Below are positions 8,515-19,394 of a DNA stretch of 64,000 nt, piece after piece. The position numbers and the translations under genes are program-made. Every line of letters starts with the position of its first letter. Position 1 is the first letter of the stretch. The stretch comes from Devosia beringensis. GTDB lineage: Bacteria > Pseudomonadota > Alphaproteobacteria > Rhizobiales > Devosiaceae. Location of the stretch: positions 3,984,766 to 4,048,765 of the forward strand of contig NZ_CP045422.1 of the NCBI RefSeq assembly GCF_014926585.1, read 5' to 3'. The notes under the pieces are model-generated. The model worked only from the letters and a program-made list of their open reading frames with translations, did not search any database and had not been told where the DNA came from.

Positions 8515-9342
8515 TTAGACGGGCTCGGTGGCCTTGTCACGCGTGTGCCAGGCCCCGTCCTGCCATTCGCGGACCGTAACGACAATCTTTTCATCGCCGA
8601 TGTCGATGAGATTGTAGGCGTTCGACTCGCCGCGCAGCCGGGTCGAGATCGCCGACGACGCCTGGGCGATCAGGATCGGCGCCACGATGGATTTGCTCAC
8701 GCCCAGCGGTTCACCCTCGCGGACAACGGGCTTTGTCTCGTGCTTGCGTACATAGGACAGGTGAAAATGCCCCGACAGTACGAGCCGCACGCCCAAGCCG
8801 GCGAAGGTTTCGAGAGCATCGTCGGCACGTTTGACGCGCTTGGTCTTCTGCACCATGGGCTGGGTGGGAAACAGCAACGGGTGATGCGCCACGATGACGC
8901 GCACCGCATCAGGGGATGCCTTGGCAAAGCGCTGTTCTAGGTCTTCGAGCTGGCCGCGCGAAATGGTGCCGTGCCCCCAGTTCCATTCAAGGCGCGCGCG
9001 GCGCGAGGTGCGCATGCCGACCAGGGCCACGCCGTCCATTTCGAGGAAGGGTTCGAGATCGGGCGAGATATAGCGTTTGTAAAAGCCATAGGGGTTGAGG
9101 AAGCGCTTGAAGATGTTGACCGCCGGCACGTCATGGTTGCCGGGGACTGCAAAAACCGGCGCCGTCAGCGTATCGAGAAACTCACGCGCCTGCTCGAACT
9201 CCTCCTTAGTGCCGATCTGGGTGAAATCGCCGCTGGCCACGATGAGGTCAGGCTGTTGCGCATTGATGTCGTCGGCAAAGCCTTCGGCCAAAGCGGGATC
9301 GTGGTGGCCAAAATGCAGGTCGGAAATGTGCAGGATCTTCAT
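8515..9342 (-). CDS. Calcineurin-like metallophosphoesterase
   Basis: A 275-residue cytosolic phosphoesterase. All five metal-binding motifs are seen: DLHFG (near residue 8), GDFTQ, GNHD, HHPLL and SGHFH. The layout resembles the Icc/CpdA-type cyclic-nucleotide or general phosphodiesterases, but the substrate cannot be fixed from sequence. Its ATG overlaps the stop of the lipid kinase gene upstream (ATGA), so the two are translationally coupled. Confidence 0.9.
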   Translation of the reverse strand: MKILHISDLHFGHHDPALAEGFADDINAQQPDLIVASGDFTQIGTKEEFEQAREFLDTLTAPVFAVPGNHDVPAVNIFKRFLNPYGFYKRYISPDLEPFLEMDGVALVGMRTSRRARLEWNWGHGTISRGQLEDLEQRFAKASPDAVRVIVAHHPLLFPTQPMVQKTKRVKRADDALETFAGLGVRLVLSGHFHLSYVRKHETKPVVREGEPLGVSKSIVAPILIAQASSAISTRLRGESNAYNLIDIGDEKIVVTVREWQDGAWHTRDKATEPV

Positions 9343-10280
9343 GCCGCCTCCGCCGGTGTCGCATATTCGGCGGGTACGATGACGGATAGCGAGCGCGGCC
9401 GGATGGAGAATTGGAGCGGCGGCTGCAGATTTTCGACCTCGCCGTCGAACATCACCTTGATCAGCGACTTGCGTGAGTCGATCGTGACAGCCTGCACGCT
9501 CTCCATGGTCAGCGCCTCGTCATTTTGCCAGTGGCCCAGCAGCATGCTGGCCGTCAGGCGCAAAAAATCACCCGGGTTAAGGTGGCGCAACACGTAGAGC
9601 GTGAGCGTGCCGCCGTCCAGCACGTGACGGGAAAAGAACTGTCCCAACCCCTCATCATAGGCATTGCTGGATACCGCTATGGCCTGTACCCGCTCGACGC
9701 GCCGCTCGCCCTCGCTGGGCTGGATGACCACGGCAATCCGCCGCGCACGCGCCAGGCGACGAAACATGTAGCGCAGAAAGCCGATCTTGGCGGACGCGTC
9801 ATAGCGCCCGCGAATGTGTTCACGCCCGGCCGCCAGGCCCGGGATCAGCCCGACCACGACCTTGTGCAGGAAGACCCGGCCGTTGACCTCGCCGACATCG
9901 ATGCGATGGGCAACACCGGTGGCCAAGGCGGCGACGGCGGCGGGCAGATCGAGCGGCACGTGCAGGTCCTTGGCGAGGGCATTGACCGTGCCCAGCGGCA
10001 GAATGGCCAGGTTCCGGTCGGTGCCTACCAGGGTCGCTGCCAAGGCGGTGATAGTGCCATCGCCGCCTGCCGCCACGATGGTGGGCGCGCCGCTGGCCAT
10101 GGCTGCCGCGATGCGGTCGACCAGGGGACGATCGCCATCGGCGTCGATAGTGGCCGTCAGCCCATTGGCCGCGAACAGGTCGCCCAGCGACTCCGCCGTG
10201 ACCCCGGTGGCATTGGCTGTCCCGGCATTGGTGTTGAGCAGCACGTAGTGCGAGACGGGGCTGGGGGGACTCAGGCTCAT
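9339..10280 (-). CDS. Diacylglycerol kinase-like lipid kinase (DAGK catalytic domain)
   Basis: A 313-residue protein of the DgkB/YegS/sphingosine kinase family. The nucleotide-binding GGDGT motif is in VAAGGDGTITALAA, followed by LPLGTVNALAKDL, the family's second conserved block. The C-terminal beta-rich domain ends in FDGEVENLQPPLQFSI. It is presumed to phosphorylate a lipid at the membrane. It is coupled to the metallophosphoesterase, and a divergent PAP2 phosphatase lies 88 bases away, which hints at phospholipid turnover. Confidence 0.9.
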   Translation of the reverse strand: MSLSPPSPVSHYVLLNTNAGTANATGVTAESLGDLFAANGLTATIDADGDRPLVDRIAAAMASGAPTIVAAGGDGTITALAATLVGTDRNLAILPLGTVNALAKDLHVPLDLPAAVAALATGVAHRIDVGEVNGRVFLHKVVVGLIPGLAAGREHIRGRYDASAKIGFLRYMFRRLARARRIAVVIQPSEGERRVERVQAIAVSSNAYDEGLGQFFSRHVLDGGTLTLYVLRHLNPGDFLRLTASMLLGHWQNDEALTMESVQAVTIDSRKSLIKVMFDGEVENLQPPLQFSIRPRSLSVIVPAEYATPAEAA

Positions 10281-10368
10281 GACAAATCGATCCGGTAACG
10301 GGCATTGTTCGACTAGGGAACGTGTGCGAGGACGAGACGTTGCGTGATCAGCACGAGGAAAGCGTCAA

Positions 10369-11100
10369 ATGTTCAATCGACTGGTCCAGTCCACCCCCTA
10401 TCGTCGCCTGCACGGGCTGATCACCGGCGAAGCCTGGCTATTGGCGTCCATCGCCCTGGTCAGCGGGCTGATCCTGGCCTTTCTGCAGATTGCCGACGAG
10501 ATGATCGAGGGGGAGATGGAGGCATTTGACAATGCCATCCTGATGCTGTTCCGCGATCCGGCCAACCTGGACAGCACCATCGGTCCCCCCTGGGTGCATG
10601 AAATGGTCCGCGACGTCACGGCGCTGGGCAGCTTTGCCCTGCTCGGCCTGATCGTCGCTGCCGTCTGCGCCTATCTACTACTGGCCCGCATGCGGGCGGA
10701 AGCGCTGCTGATCATCACCTCGGTGCTGGGCGGCACGATCCTCAGTACGGTGCTGAAAATGGGCTATGACCGGCCGCGACCGGACCTGGTGGCCATGTCG
10801 CACCAGTTCACGGCCAGCTTTCCCAGTGGCCATGCCATGCTGTCTGCCGTCACCTTCCTGACGCTGGGGGCATTGCTGGCGCGGCTCGCACCAACGCGTT
10901 CGCTGCGCATCTTCAGCATCAGCATGGCCCTGCTGCTGACGCTGCTCATCGGCCTGAGCCGGATCTATATGGGGGTGCATTATCCCAGCGACGTGCTGGC
11001 CGGCTGGTGCCTGGGGGCCGCCTGGGCCTTGTTCTGCAGCGCCGTGGCGGCGCGGCTGCAACGCGGCGGGGCCATCGTGCACGGCACCGAGCCGACCTGA
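10369..11100 (+). CDS. PAP2-family membrane phosphatase
   Basis: A 243-residue integral membrane phosphatase. The three catalytic motifs are present: KMGYDRPRPD, PSGHAM and SRIYMGVHYPSDVLAGW, in the usual order between membrane helices. Such enzymes remove phosphate from phosphatidic acid, undecaprenyl pyrophosphate or phosphatidylglycerophosphate. The AGGAAA ribosome site lies upstream of the ATG. It is divergent from the lipid kinase gene. Confidence 0.92.
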   Translation: MFNRLVQSTPYRRLHGLITGEAWLLASIALVSGLILAFLQIADEMIEGEMEAFDNAILMLFRDPANLDSTIGPPWVHEMVRDVTALGSFALLGLIVAAVCAYLLLARMRAEALLIITSVLGGTILSTVLKMGYDRPRPDLVAMSHQFTASFPSGHAMLSAVTFLTLGALLARLAPTRSLRIFSISMALLLTLLIGLSRIYMGVHYPSDVLAGWCLGAAWALFCSAVAARLQRGGAIVHGTEPT

Positions 11101-11222
11101 CCGCGGCGCAGACTTCCACGCCATCGGGGGTCGCCGCCCGCATCGCGGTCAGGACCGTTTGGATTTGGGCCGGACCCGTGTAAAACGGATGGCGGATACC
11201 CCTCTTGGCCAAGGACGTCACA

Positions 11223-12266
11223 TTGAGCAGCTCTGAGCGCGGCAGCAGGCCGCAGCGGGTCACGCTGCGCACGATTGCCCAGGCCACCGGGCTGAGCCTG
11301 TCGACGGTCTCGCTGTCGCTGCGCGGCGGCACCACGCTCAAGCAGGAAACCCGCGACAAGGTCGCAGAGGCCGCGCAAAGACTGGGCTATGTGCCCGATC
11401 GTGCCGGGGTCCGCCTGCGCACCGGCAAAACCAATGTCATCGCCTTGGTGCTCGACGGGGCCGAGGATTCCATCGATTTTGCCCGCCAGATGATCCAGGG
11501 CATCGGCCAGGCCATCAAGGGGACCCGCTATCACCTGACGGTGGTGCCCGAATTCGTGCGCGGCGCCAGCACCGATACGATCGGCTACATTCTGGACAAC
11601 CGCACGGCCGATGGGGTCATCATCACCCATACCACACCACGCGACAGCCGCGTGCAGATGCTGGCCGATACCGACTTTCCCTTCGTTACCCACGGGCGGA
11701 CCGACTTTGCCACGCCGCATGCCTTTCACGATTTCCATTCTGAGATGTTTGCCCGCCAGGCCGTCGAGCGGCTGGCACAAAAAGGCTGCCGCAACATCAT
11801 GCTGGTGGCTGGCGATGACAGCACCACCAATCACCACAATATCGTCACAGCCTTTCAGCAGGCCGCGACGCGGCTGGGCCTGACGTCGCGCATTGTGGGG
11901 GGCAGGCAGGGCATGCCGCCCGAGGAAATGCGGCGCATGGCGCTGGCCCTGGCGCAGACTGAGGACCGACCGGATGGCATTGTCTGCGACAGCGAGATGC
12001 GGACCATCGCGCTGGTGGGCGGGCTGCAGGAAGGTGGGCTGAAACCGGGCGTGGACGTGCATGTGATCTACAAGCAGACCTCCGGCATCCTGCCCACGCT
12101 GTTTCCCACGATGGACAGCATTCGCGAGGATGTCTTCGCGGCCGGTGCCGAACTGACGCGGCTGCTGCTGCAACGCATCGAGGGTGCTGATCCCAGAGAC
12201 CTGCAGACGCTGGCCGAGCCAGAGCCACAGTGGCGCGCCCCGGACGGCAGCGGGCAGCGTCGATGA
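11223..12266 (+). CDS. LacI-family transcriptional regulator
   Basis: A 347-residue regulator. The helix-turn-helix is near the N-terminus ([18 protein letters not shown]), the hinge contains [19 protein letters not shown], and a periplasmic-binding-protein-like effector domain follows. I prefer the TTG at 11223 because AAGGA lies eight bases before it; an in-frame TTG at 11205 is possible. It precedes acetate kinase and phosphoketolase with only 22 bases to the next start, so it probably controls that operon in response to a sugar or sugar phosphate. Confidence 0.88.
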   Translation: MSSSERGSRPQRVTLRTIAQATGLSLSTVSLSLRGGTTLKQETRDKVAEAAQRLGYVPDRAGVRLRTGKTNVIALVLDGAEDSIDFARQMIQGIGQAIKGTRYHLTVVPEFVRGASTDTIGYILDNRTADGVIITHTTPRDSRVQMLADTDFPFVTHGRTDFATPHAFHDFHSEMFARQAVERLAQKGCRNIMLVAGDDSTTNHHNIVTAFQQAATRLGLTSRIVGGRQGMPPEEMRRMALALAQTEDRPDGIVCDSEMRTIALVGGLQEGGLKPGVDVHVIYKQTSGILPTLFPTMDSIREDVFAAGAELTRLLLQRIEGADPRDLQTLAEPEPQWRAPDGSGQRR

Positions 12267-12288
12267 CCGATACGGGGCCGGCCAGACC

Positions 12289-13530
12289 ATGAGCGCCAGG
12301 GGAAACAAGTCGGGAGTCGGGCCAAGCGCGCCGCAGCAGACCGAAGGCTTCACCCTGACGCTGAATGGCGGTTCCTCAAGCCTCAAGTTTGCCCTGTTCG
12401 AAAGCGACGGCCAGACGCGGCATCTGGCGGGCAAGTTCGACCGGATCGGGCAGTCCGAGGCCAGGCTCGTGGTCGAGGGCAAGGACCGTCCGCACCATGA
12501 AGAGAAGGTCGCCGCTGCCACGCATGCAGAGGCTCTCGAAACGCTGTTCGCCTGGCTGTCCCGGGAGATCGGGCCCAAGGCGATCGCGGCGATCGGGCAC
12601 CGCATCGTGCATGGCGGAGCGCAATACCGGAGCCATGGCGTCATCGACGATGCCCTGATCAGCGCACTCGAGGCGATCGCCGATTATGCGCCGGAGCACC
12701 TGCCGGCCGAGATCGCGATGATCCGGGCCTGCCGGACGCATTTCGGCGCGCTGCCCCAGCTGGCCTGCTTTGACACCGCCTTTCACCGGGACATGCCGGC
12801 GGTGGCGCGGATGCTGGCCATTCCGCGGCGGTTTTTCGAGCAGGGTGTGCAACGCTACGGCTTTCACGGCCTGTCCTATACCTATCTGCTGGAGGCCCTG
12901 CGCCGAAGTGCCGGGGAAGAGGTCGCGCAGGGCCGGCTGGTGCTGGCGCATCTGGGCAATGGCGCCAGCCTGACAGCCGTGCACCAGGGCCGCAGCATGG
13001 ATACGTCCATGGGCTTCACCCCGGCGGCGGGAGTACCCATGGGCACGCGCAGCGGCGATCTTGATCCCGGGCTGGTCCGCTATCTGGCGCAGGCGCATGG
13101 CATGGATGCCCGGGCCTTCGACCGCATGGTCAACCATGAATCGGGCCTGCTGGGCATCTCGGGCAGTGGTGCCGATGTGCGCGAATTGCTGGCGATCGAA
13201 GCAAGTGATCCGCGAGCCGCCGAGGCGCTGGCCGTGTTCTGCTATCGCATCCGGCAGACCATCGGGGGCCTTGCTGCCACGCTGGGCGGCCTCGATACAT
13301 TGGTGTTTACCGGCGGCATTGGCGAAAACGCGGCGGTGATCCGCGCGCGCATCTGCGCCAATCTGGGTTTTCTCGGCATCGACATCGACGGCGCGCTCAA
13401 CCAGTCCGGGGCCGCTGTCATATCAAGTTCAACGTCGCGGGTATCAGTTCGCGTCATAGCCACCGACGAGGAAGCGGTTATCGCCGCTGCCGTTGCCAGC
13501 CTGCTGCAGCACAAGGATCGCCCATCATGA
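12289..13530 (+). CDS. ackA: Acetate/propionate kinase family protein
   Basis: A 413-residue acetokinase, normal length for AckA. The N-terminal phosphate-binding loop reads [13 protein letters not shown] (usual form NAGSSSLK). [14 protein letters not shown] and [11 protein letters not shown] are also conserved. It converts acetyl phosphate and ADP to acetate and ATP. The stop overlaps the ATG of phosphoketolase (ATGA), so acetyl phosphate made by the next enzyme would be used directly for ATP. The ATG at 12289 is chosen as the first start with AckA-like context; the weak upstream ribosome site leaves this uncertain. Confidence 0.92.
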   Translation: MSARGNKSGVGPSAPQQTEGFTLTLNGGSSSLKFALFESDGQTRHLAGKFDRIGQSEARLVVEGKDRPHHEEKVAAATHAEALETLFAWLSREIGPKAIAAIGHRIVHGGAQYRSHGVIDDALISALEAIADYAPEHLPAEIAMIRACRTHFGALPQLACFDTAFHRDMPAVARMLAIPRRFFEQGVQRYGFHGLSYTYLLEALRRSAGEEVAQGRLVLAHLGNGASLTAVHQGRSMDTSMGFTPAAGVPMGTRSGDLDPGLVRYLAQAHGMDARAFDRMVNHESGLLGISGSGADVRELLAIEASDPRAAEALAVFCYRIRQTIGGLAATLGGLDTLVFTGGIGENAAVIRARICANLGFLGIDIDGALNQSGAAVISSSTSRVSVRVIATDEEAVIAAAVASLLQHKDRPS

Positions 13531-15920
13531 ACACGCCCCTCTCCCCCGACCTGCTCGCCAGCATGAATGCCTATTGGCGCGCGGCCAACTACCTCTCGGT
13601 CGGCCAGATCTACCTGCGCGACAATCCGCTGCTGACCGAGGCGCTGACCCTGGACCATGTCAAACCGCGCCTGCTGGGCCACTGGGGCACCACGCCGGGG
13701 CTCAACTTCATCTATGTGCACCTCAACCGGGTGATCAAGGCGCTCGATCTGGACATGATCTATGTCACCGGACCGGGCCATGGCGGGCCGGGCCTGGTCG
13801 CCAATACCTATCTCGAAGGCACCTATAGCGAGCTCTATCCCGCGGTGAGCCAGGACCTCGACGGTCTCAAGCGGCTGGTGACGCAGTTTTCCTGGCCGGG
13901 CGGCATTCCCAGCCATGTGGCCGCCGAAGTGCCCGGCTCGATCAACGAAGGCGGCGAACTCGGCTACTCGCTGATGCATGCCTATGGCGCGGCCTTCGAC
14001 AATCCGGATCTGGTGGTGGCCTGCGTGGTCGGCGACGGCGAGGCGGAAACCGGGGCGCTGGCGACCAGCTGGCATTCCAACAAGTTCCTCAACCCGGCGC
14101 GCGATGGCGCGGTGCTGCCGATCCTGCACCTCAATGGCTACAAGATCGCCAGCCCCACCGTGCTGTCGCGCATCAGTCATGACGAGCTGGAGGCGCTGTT
14201 CCGCGGCTATGGCTATGCGCCGCATTTCGTGGAGGGCGACGATCCGGCCAGCATGCACCAGCTTATGGCCGCCACGCTCGACACAGTGCTGGCCGATATC
14301 AAGGCGATTCAGGACGGCGCCCGTAACGGCGGCGTTACCGATCGGCCTGCCTGGCCGATGATCGTGCTGCGCTCGCCCAAGGGCTGGACCGGGCCCAAGG
14401 AGGTGGATGGCAACCCCACCGAAGGCACGTGGCGCTCGCACCAGGTGCCGTTGGCCAAGCTCGCCGAGGTGCCGGGACATCTGCAGATCCTTGCAGACTG
14501 GCTGGCCAGCTACCGGCCGGCCGAACTATTCGACGCCAGCGGGCGGCTGATGCCCGAACTGGCGGCCCTGGCGCCGGTCGGCAACCGCCGCATGAGCGCC
14601 AATCCGCATGCCAATGGCGGCCTGCTGCTGGCCGATCTCAAGCTGCCCGATTTCCGCGACTATGCCATCGACGTGCCGGTGCCCGGCGGGGTGGACGGCG
14701 AGGCAACGCGGGCGGCGGGGCAATATCTGCGCGATGTGCTGCGGCTCAATGCCGATGCCAGCAATTTCCGGGTGTTCGGCCCCGATGAGACGGAATCGAA
14801 CCGGCTGGGCGCGGTATTCGAGGCCACCAACCGGGTGTTCATCGGCGACCAGCTCGAGACGGACCGGCAGCTCGCTGCCGATGGGCGGGTGATGGAAGTG
14901 CTCAGCGAGCATCTCTGCCAGGGCTGGCTCGAGGGCTATCTGCTGACCGGCCGGCATGGATTTTTTTCCTGCTACGAAGCCTTCATCCACATCGTGGATT
15001 CCATGTTCAACCAGCATGCCAAATGGCTGAACGTTGCCAAGGACGTGCCCTGGCGCAAGCCGATTGCCTCGCTGACCTATCTGCTGACCTCCCATGTCTG
15101 GCGGCAGGACCACAATGGCTTCAGCCATCAGGATCCGGGCTTTATCGACCATGTGATGAACAAGAAGGCCAGCGTGGTGCGGGTCTATCTGCCGGCTGAT
15201 GCCAATACCCTGTTGTCAGTTGTCGACCACTGCCTGCGCAGCCGCGACTACATCAATGTTATCGTCGCCGGCAAGCAGCCCGCGCCGCAATATCTGGGTC
15301 TCGATGCGGCGGTTGCCCATTGCACCATTGGCCTGGGGAGCTGGGACTGGGCCTCGACCTGCGGCAACGAGGAACCCGACGTGGTGATCGCCAGCGCCGG
15401 TGACGTCCCGACAATGGAGGCGCTGGCCGCCGTCATGATCCTGCGCGAGCAGTTCCCCGACCTCAAGATGCGCTTCGTCAATGTGGTCGACCTGATGGCG
15501 CTGCAGGCACCCAGCCAGCATCCGCATGGCATGGACGATATGGATTTCGATGCCCTGTTCACCACCGACAAGCCGGTGATCTTTGCCTATCACGGCTATC
15601 CGGCGCTGATCCACCGGTTGACCTATCGCCGCCGCAACCACGACAATTTCCACGTGCATGGCTACCAGGAGGAAGGCACGACAACGACACCCTTCGACAT
15701 GGCGGTGCTCAACGAGCTCGATCGCTTCCACATTGCCAAGGGCGTGGTGGACCGGGTCGAGAGACTGCAGGACCGGCGCCAGGGCTTTGCCGATTTCGTC
15801 GCCGCGCGTTTGGCCGAACACACGGCCTATATCCGCCAGCACGGCGAGGACATGCCGGAAATACTGAACTGGCGCTGGGCCTCGGCCGAGCAACCCACCA
15901 CTGAGGCGAACAGGCGGTGA
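13527..15920 (+). CDS. xfp: Phosphoketolase (xylulose-5-phosphate/fructose-6-phosphate)
   Basis: A 797-residue thiamine-diphosphate enzyme, the family's usual length. [17 protein letters not shown] and the [19 protein letters not shown] signature are seen near the N-terminus. [20 protein letters not shown] is the TPP-binding motif. It splits xylulose 5-phosphate or fructose 6-phosphate with phosphate into acetyl phosphate plus a triose or tetrose phosphate. Translational coupling to ackA makes a complete phosphoketolase-acetate kinase shunt. Confidence 0.95.
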   Translation: MNTPLSPDLLASMNAYWRAANYLSVGQIYLRDNPLLTEALTLDHVKPRLLGHWGTTPGLNFIYVHLNRVIKALDLDMIYVTGPGHGGPGLVANTYLEGTYSELYPAVSQDLDGLKRLVTQFSWPGGIPSHVAAEVPGSINEGGELGYSLMHAYGAAFDNPDLVVACVVGDGEAETGALATSWHSNKFLNPARDGAVLPILHLNGYKIASPTVLSRISHDELEALFRGYGYAPHFVEGDDPASMHQLMAATLDTVLADIKAIQDGARNGGVTDRPAWPMIVLRSPKGWTGPKEVDGNPTEGTWRSHQVPLAKLAEVPGHLQILADWLASYRPAELFDASGRLMPELAALAPVGNRRMSANPHANGGLLLADLKLPDFRDYAIDVPVPGGVDGEATRAAGQYLRDVLRLNADASNFRVFGPDETESNRLGAVFEATNRVFIGDQLETDRQLAADGRVMEVLSEHLCQGWLEGYLLTGRHGFFSCYEAFIHIVDSMFNQHAKWLNVAKDVPWRKPIASLTYLLTSHVWRQDHNGFSHQDPGFIDHVMNKKASVVRVYLPADANTLLSVVDHCLRSRDYINVIVAGKQPAPQYLGLDAAVAHCTIGLGSWDWASTCGNEEPDVVIASAGDVPTMEALAAVMILREQFPDLKMRFVNVVDLMALQAPSQHPHGMDDMDFDALFTTDKPVIFAYHGYPALIHRLTYRRRNHDNFHVHGYQEEGTTTTPFDMAVLNELDRFHIAKGVVDRVERLQDRRQGFADFVAARLAEHTAYIRQHGEDMPEILNWRWASAEQPTTEANRR

Positions 15921-16027
15921 CCAAGGGCCGATCTGCACGGTGAAGGGCGGGCCCTGATGAGCCCAGCTCAGTGGCCGCCGGAGGAATACTCGTTTTTGAC
16001 CCGGTGTCGCGACCGCTAGCCTAGCGG

Positions 16028-16044
16028 GGCCGCCGGGGGCGGCC
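16028..16044 (+). terminator. Possible hairpin after the xfp operon
   Basis: A 7-bp GC-only stem (GGCCGCC / GGCGGCC, loop GGG) lies in the 150-base gap after xfp. There is no U tract after it, so it is only a weak terminator candidate. Confidence 0.3.
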
Positions 16045-16070
16045 ATTGTCCGCTATCCGGGTGTCTTCTC

Positions 16071-16958
16071 ATGAGTTTGCGCGACTGGGCGCTGGTCGTC
16101 TTCGTTGGCTGTCTATTCGGCAGCTCTTTCCTGCTGATCACCATCGTGTTGCAAGAATTGGGACCGCTCACCATCGCGGCGGGCCGCTCTCTCGTGGCCG
16201 CCGCCGCGTGCTGGCTGTTTCTGCTGCTGTCGCGCAAGCAGGTGACGCGGGACCGCGGTCTCATCGTCAAGCTTTGCCTGCTCGGGCTGTTCAGCTATGC
16301 CCTACCCTTCGTGCTGATGCCGATCAGCCAACGCCACATCTCGACGGGCCTGGTGGCGATCATCAATCTGATGCTGCCCATCGCCACCCTGACAGTTTCG
16401 CACTTCTGGCCGGGCGGCGAACGGGCAACGCTGGTGCGGGCGGTGGGCGCAGCGATCGGCCTGCTCGGCGCCTGCATTCTCACGGCGCCCACCTTTGCCG
16501 GCATGGATAGCGGCCAGATCTGGGGCACGCTGCTGTGCCTTTCGGGCACGCTGATCTTTGCGGTGTCGTTCAACATCACGCGCAGCTTTGCCGGGACCGA
16601 CCCGCAGACGATCATGACCTTTGCCATGACAGGCGCGGCGCTTGGCGCCGTTCCCGCCGCCCTGCTGATTGAAGGCGCGCCTGCGGTGGTGAGCCTGGGT
16701 ACCTGGTGGGCCTGGCTGGCGCTGGGGCTGTTTCCGACAGCGCTCAATTTCCAGATCATGTACTGGATGCTGCCGCGGGTGGGCGCGACAAACTTTGCCA
16801 CCAATACGTATATCTCGCCTATCGTCGCGCTGATCCTGGGGGCCAGTCTGCTGGGGGAAGTGCTGCTGCCGATCCAGGCCGTCGGCATGGGGGTGGTGCT
16901 GGTGGGACTGCTGGTGATGGATGGGCGGCTATGGGCGCTCTGGCAGCGACGAGCCTGA
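16071..16958 (+). CDS. EamA/DMT-family transporter
   Basis: A 295-residue membrane protein with ten predicted helices in two repeated five-helix EamA halves. The second half ends with the familiar SPIVALILGASLLGEVLLPIQAVGMGVVLVG pattern. Such proteins usually export metabolites or amino acids. It converges with the MFS gene at 16962, with only 3 bases between the two stops. The substrate is unknown. Confidence 0.88.
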   Translation: MSLRDWALVVFVGCLFGSSFLLITIVLQELGPLTIAAGRSLVAAAACWLFLLLSRKQVTRDRGLIVKLCLLGLFSYALPFVLMPISQRHISTGLVAIINLMLPIATLTVSHFWPGGERATLVRAVGAAIGLLGACILTAPTFAGMDSGQIWGTLLCLSGTLIFAVSFNITRSFAGTDPQTIMTFAMTGAALGAVPAALLIEGAPAVVSLGTWWAWLALGLFPTALNFQIMYWMLPRVGATNFATNTYISPIVALILGASLLGEVLLPIQAVGMGVVLVGLLVMDGRLWALWQRRA

Positions 16959-16961
16959 GTT

Positions 16962-18371
16962 TCAGGCCGGGCGTTCGGCGCGCAACTGGCCAGGATAATC
17001 GCCCAGCAGCAACAGGATGGGCACCGATAGCATCGGGATAGCAGCCATCGCCAGGAAGACGACCTGGAAATCGGCGACGCCTGGCAGGCTGCCTTCCGGC
17101 ACGAGCATCGACAGCATGGCAGCACTGATCGATACGCCCAGGCCCATCGACAATTGCTGGAACACGCCCGCCGAGGCGACGCTGCTGCTCAGCTTGGCTT
17201 CCGGCACGCCAGCATAGGTCAGGGAATTGACGGCATTGAAGTGCATGGTCCGCACGGCGCCCAGCGCAAATACCGTGCCCACCAGCACCGGCAGCGGCAC
17301 GCTGGGCCCCATGGTGGCAAAGCTGCCCATCAGCAGGGCGCCCAGCACGGCGACGCTTACCAGCGTGGCAGCGTAGCCGAAAGACCGGATCGACCAGCGC
17401 AGCAGGGGCTTGGCGGCGAAGGCACCGAAGGCCGACAGGGAGGCCAGACCGGCAGCGGCAATCGGCGCCATGCCGAAGCCGATCTGCAGCAGCAGCGGCA
17501 GCAGGAAGGCCGAGGAATTGAGGCCCACCCGGCCGATGCCACCAGCGATTACCCCTACCGAAAAGGAGCGGCTGGAGAACAGCGAGAGATCAAGGGCCGT
17601 GCCGGTACGGCCGCGGGCCCGCAGGGCGTAGAAGATGAAGATGGCGATCGACGCAGCAAAGATGGTGGCGCTGCCCAAAGGTCCCCAGCTCGGTCGCGCC
17701 AGATGCTCAACGCCGAGCTGGAACAGAACCAGCGACACGCCCACCAGGACGAAGCCCCGGAAATCAAAACGGGTCGGGATGCCCTTGGCCAGTGCGGGGA
17801 CGAAGCGCAACGTCAGCAGGATGGTCACCGCACAGACCGGCACATTGACCAGAAACAGCCAGCGCCAGGAGGTGAAGGAAATGATGGTGGCGCCCAGCAA
17901 AGGCCCGAGCAGCGGGCCGATCAGCACGGGAAGCGTGAGATAGGTCATGGCGTCCAGGGTCCGGCCGGGACCGAAGGCCTTGAGCACGATCAGCCGGCCG
18001 ACCGGCGTCATCAGGGCGCCCCCGAAGCCCTGCAGCACGCGCGCAGCAACCAGGGTCGTCAGGGTCGGCGCCACCGAGGCCAGCAGCGAGCCGAAAGTGA
18101 ACGCGGCCAGTGCGGCGCAGAAGACCAGCCGCGCGCCGAAGCGATCGGCAAACCAGCCGCTGACCGGCATGAAGACGGCCAGGCTGAGCAGATAGCCGGT
18201 AATGGCCAGATGCAGCAGCAAAGGGTCGACCTGCAAGGCCTCAGCAATGGTGGGGATGGCTATGGTCAGCAGGGTGCTGTCGATACCCTGCATGAGAAAG
18301 GCGCAGGCGACGATGAAGGCGATGAGGATACGCCGCCCCTCGGTGAATGGCGCGCCGACGGGAACAGGCAT
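16962..18371 (-). CDS. MFS multidrug-type efflux transporter (DHA2-like)
   Basis: A 469-residue carrier with about fourteen hydrophobic segments. Drug:H+ antiporter motifs are present: FADRFGAR after TM2 (motif A), and ARVLQGFGGALMTPVGR (motif B and beyond). SWRWLFLVNVPV follows TM6, as in EmrB-type pumps. The ATG at 18371 is the first ATG in frame but has no clear ribosome site; a TTG at 18407 is possible. No membrane fusion partner is adjacent. Confidence 0.85.
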   Translation of the reverse strand: MPVPVGAPFTEGRRILIAFIVACAFLMQGIDSTLLTIAIPTIAEALQVDPLLLHLAITGYLLSLAVFMPVSGWFADRFGARLVFCAALAAFTFGSLLASVAPTLTTLVAARVLQGFGGALMTPVGRLIVLKAFGPGRTLDAMTYLTLPVLIGPLLGPLLGATIISFTSWRWLFLVNVPVCAVTILLTLRFVPALAKGIPTRFDFRGFVLVGVSLVLFQLGVEHLARPSWGPLGSATIFAASIAIFIFYALRARGRTGTALDLSLFSSRSFSVGVIAGGIGRVGLNSSAFLLPLLLQIGFGMAPIAAAGLASLSAFGAFAAKPLLRWSIRSFGYAATLVSVAVLGALLMGSFATMGPSVPLPVLVGTVFALGAVRTMHFNAVNSLTYAGVPEAKLSSSVASAGVFQQLSMGLGVSISAAMLSMLVPEGSLPGVADFQVVFLAMAAIPMLSVPILLLLGDYPGQLRAERPA

Positions 18372-18541
18372 TGCAGAAAATCCATGCAGTTTGGCGGAGA
18401 CCGGCAAGCCGACCGTTCCCGCTCTTGGGTGCGATCCACCTTCCCGACGCCGTGCCTGAGGGTCAATTTAGTTTCCTGTCGCGGAAGCCTAAGAAATCCT
18501 CATGACCCACCAAGACGCCCCGGCAGGCGGGAGCGGTGAAC

Positions 18542-18566
18542 ATTTCTCATCGCCCCGGGGAGAAAT
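18542..18566. promoter_or_regulatory. Inverted repeat ATTTCTC-N11-GAGAAAT upstream of a cysteine hydrolase
   Basis: Perfect 7-bp arms lie about 70 bases before the start of the hydrolase gene at 18636. The half-site is shared with a longer palindrome at 27736-27761. Regulator binding is inferred from symmetry and position only. Confidence 0.45.
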
Positions 18567-18635
18567 CCCCACTGGCTGCCCCTGCCCGGCCCGACTAGCG
18601 TTTTGGTATCGGAACTCAGATCAAGAGGAACTGAA

Positions 18636-19322
18636 ATGGCTGTGTGGGACGCGTTTCTGACGGAAGACGACAAGAAGGTCATGGCCGCACGCAAGCCGCG
18701 CAAACCCCATGGCCCCGGCCAGAAGGTGGCGCTGCTGCTCATCGACATGCAGACCACGGCAATGGGTCTGGACAAGCCCATATATGAGCAACTCGATGCG
18801 TATTCAGGCGCCTGCGGCCCGCATGCCTGGGCGTCCGTGCCCTATCAGCAGAAGCTGCTGGCGGCGGCCCGCGCGGCAGGTGTGCCGGTGATCTATTCCA
18901 AACACGTCTTCCACGCCTATACCGGCCTGCCTGCATCCGACCCCGGCAACAATTTCAGCGCCGTCAACGCCAAGTCGGACATTCCGGTCGAGGTGGCGAT
19001 GCAGGATGGGGACTATCTGGTGGAAAAGCAGACTCCAAGCTGCTTCGTCATGACCAACCTGGCCCTCATCCTGCGCAATCTGGGCGTCGACGGCCTGCTG
19101 GTCGGCGGCAACAGCACCAGCGGCTGCGTTCGCGCCACCTGCGTGGATGGCGAGGCGCATGGCTACAAGATGAGTGTCATCGAGGAAGCAGTGTTCGACC
19201 GTATCGAATTCTCGCATGCCGCAGCGCTTTTCGACATGGCCTTCAAGATCTGCGACGTCATCGATACGGTGCAGGCGCTCGACATCATCGGCCCGGCCAA
19301 GGCCTCGGCCCAGGCGGCGTAA
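18636..19322 (+). CDS. Isochorismatase-family cysteine hydrolase
   Basis: A 228-residue amidohydrolase. The Asp-Lys-Cys triad is visible: D37 in LLLIDMQ, the lysine in LVEKQTPSCF, and the cysteine in GNSTSGCVRATC. This N-carbamoylsarcosine amidase/nicotinamidase-like family hydrolyses small amides. The start at 18636 has GAGGA upstream. The next gene downstream is an N-carbamoyl amino acid hydrolase-like nitrilase, and both are followed by an MFS carrier, so the three probably handle one carbamoylated or amide substrate. Confidence 0.85.
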   Translation: MAVWDAFLTEDDKKVMAARKPRKPHGPGQKVALLLIDMQTTAMGLDKPIYEQLDAYSGACGPHAWASVPYQQKLLAAARAAGVPVIYSKHVFHAYTGLPASDPGNNFSAVNAKSDIPVEVAMQDGDYLVEKQTPSCFVMTNLALILRNLGVDGLLVGGNSTSGCVRATCVDGEAHGYKMSVIEEAVFDRIEFSHAAALFDMAFKICDVIDTVQALDIIGPAKASAQAA

Positions 19323-19394
19323 TCGCCTCCCACAGCAAGACGAAGCCGCCCGCCCTGGCGCGGGCCCAATTCCTCACACCCTGAAAGTTGCGTC

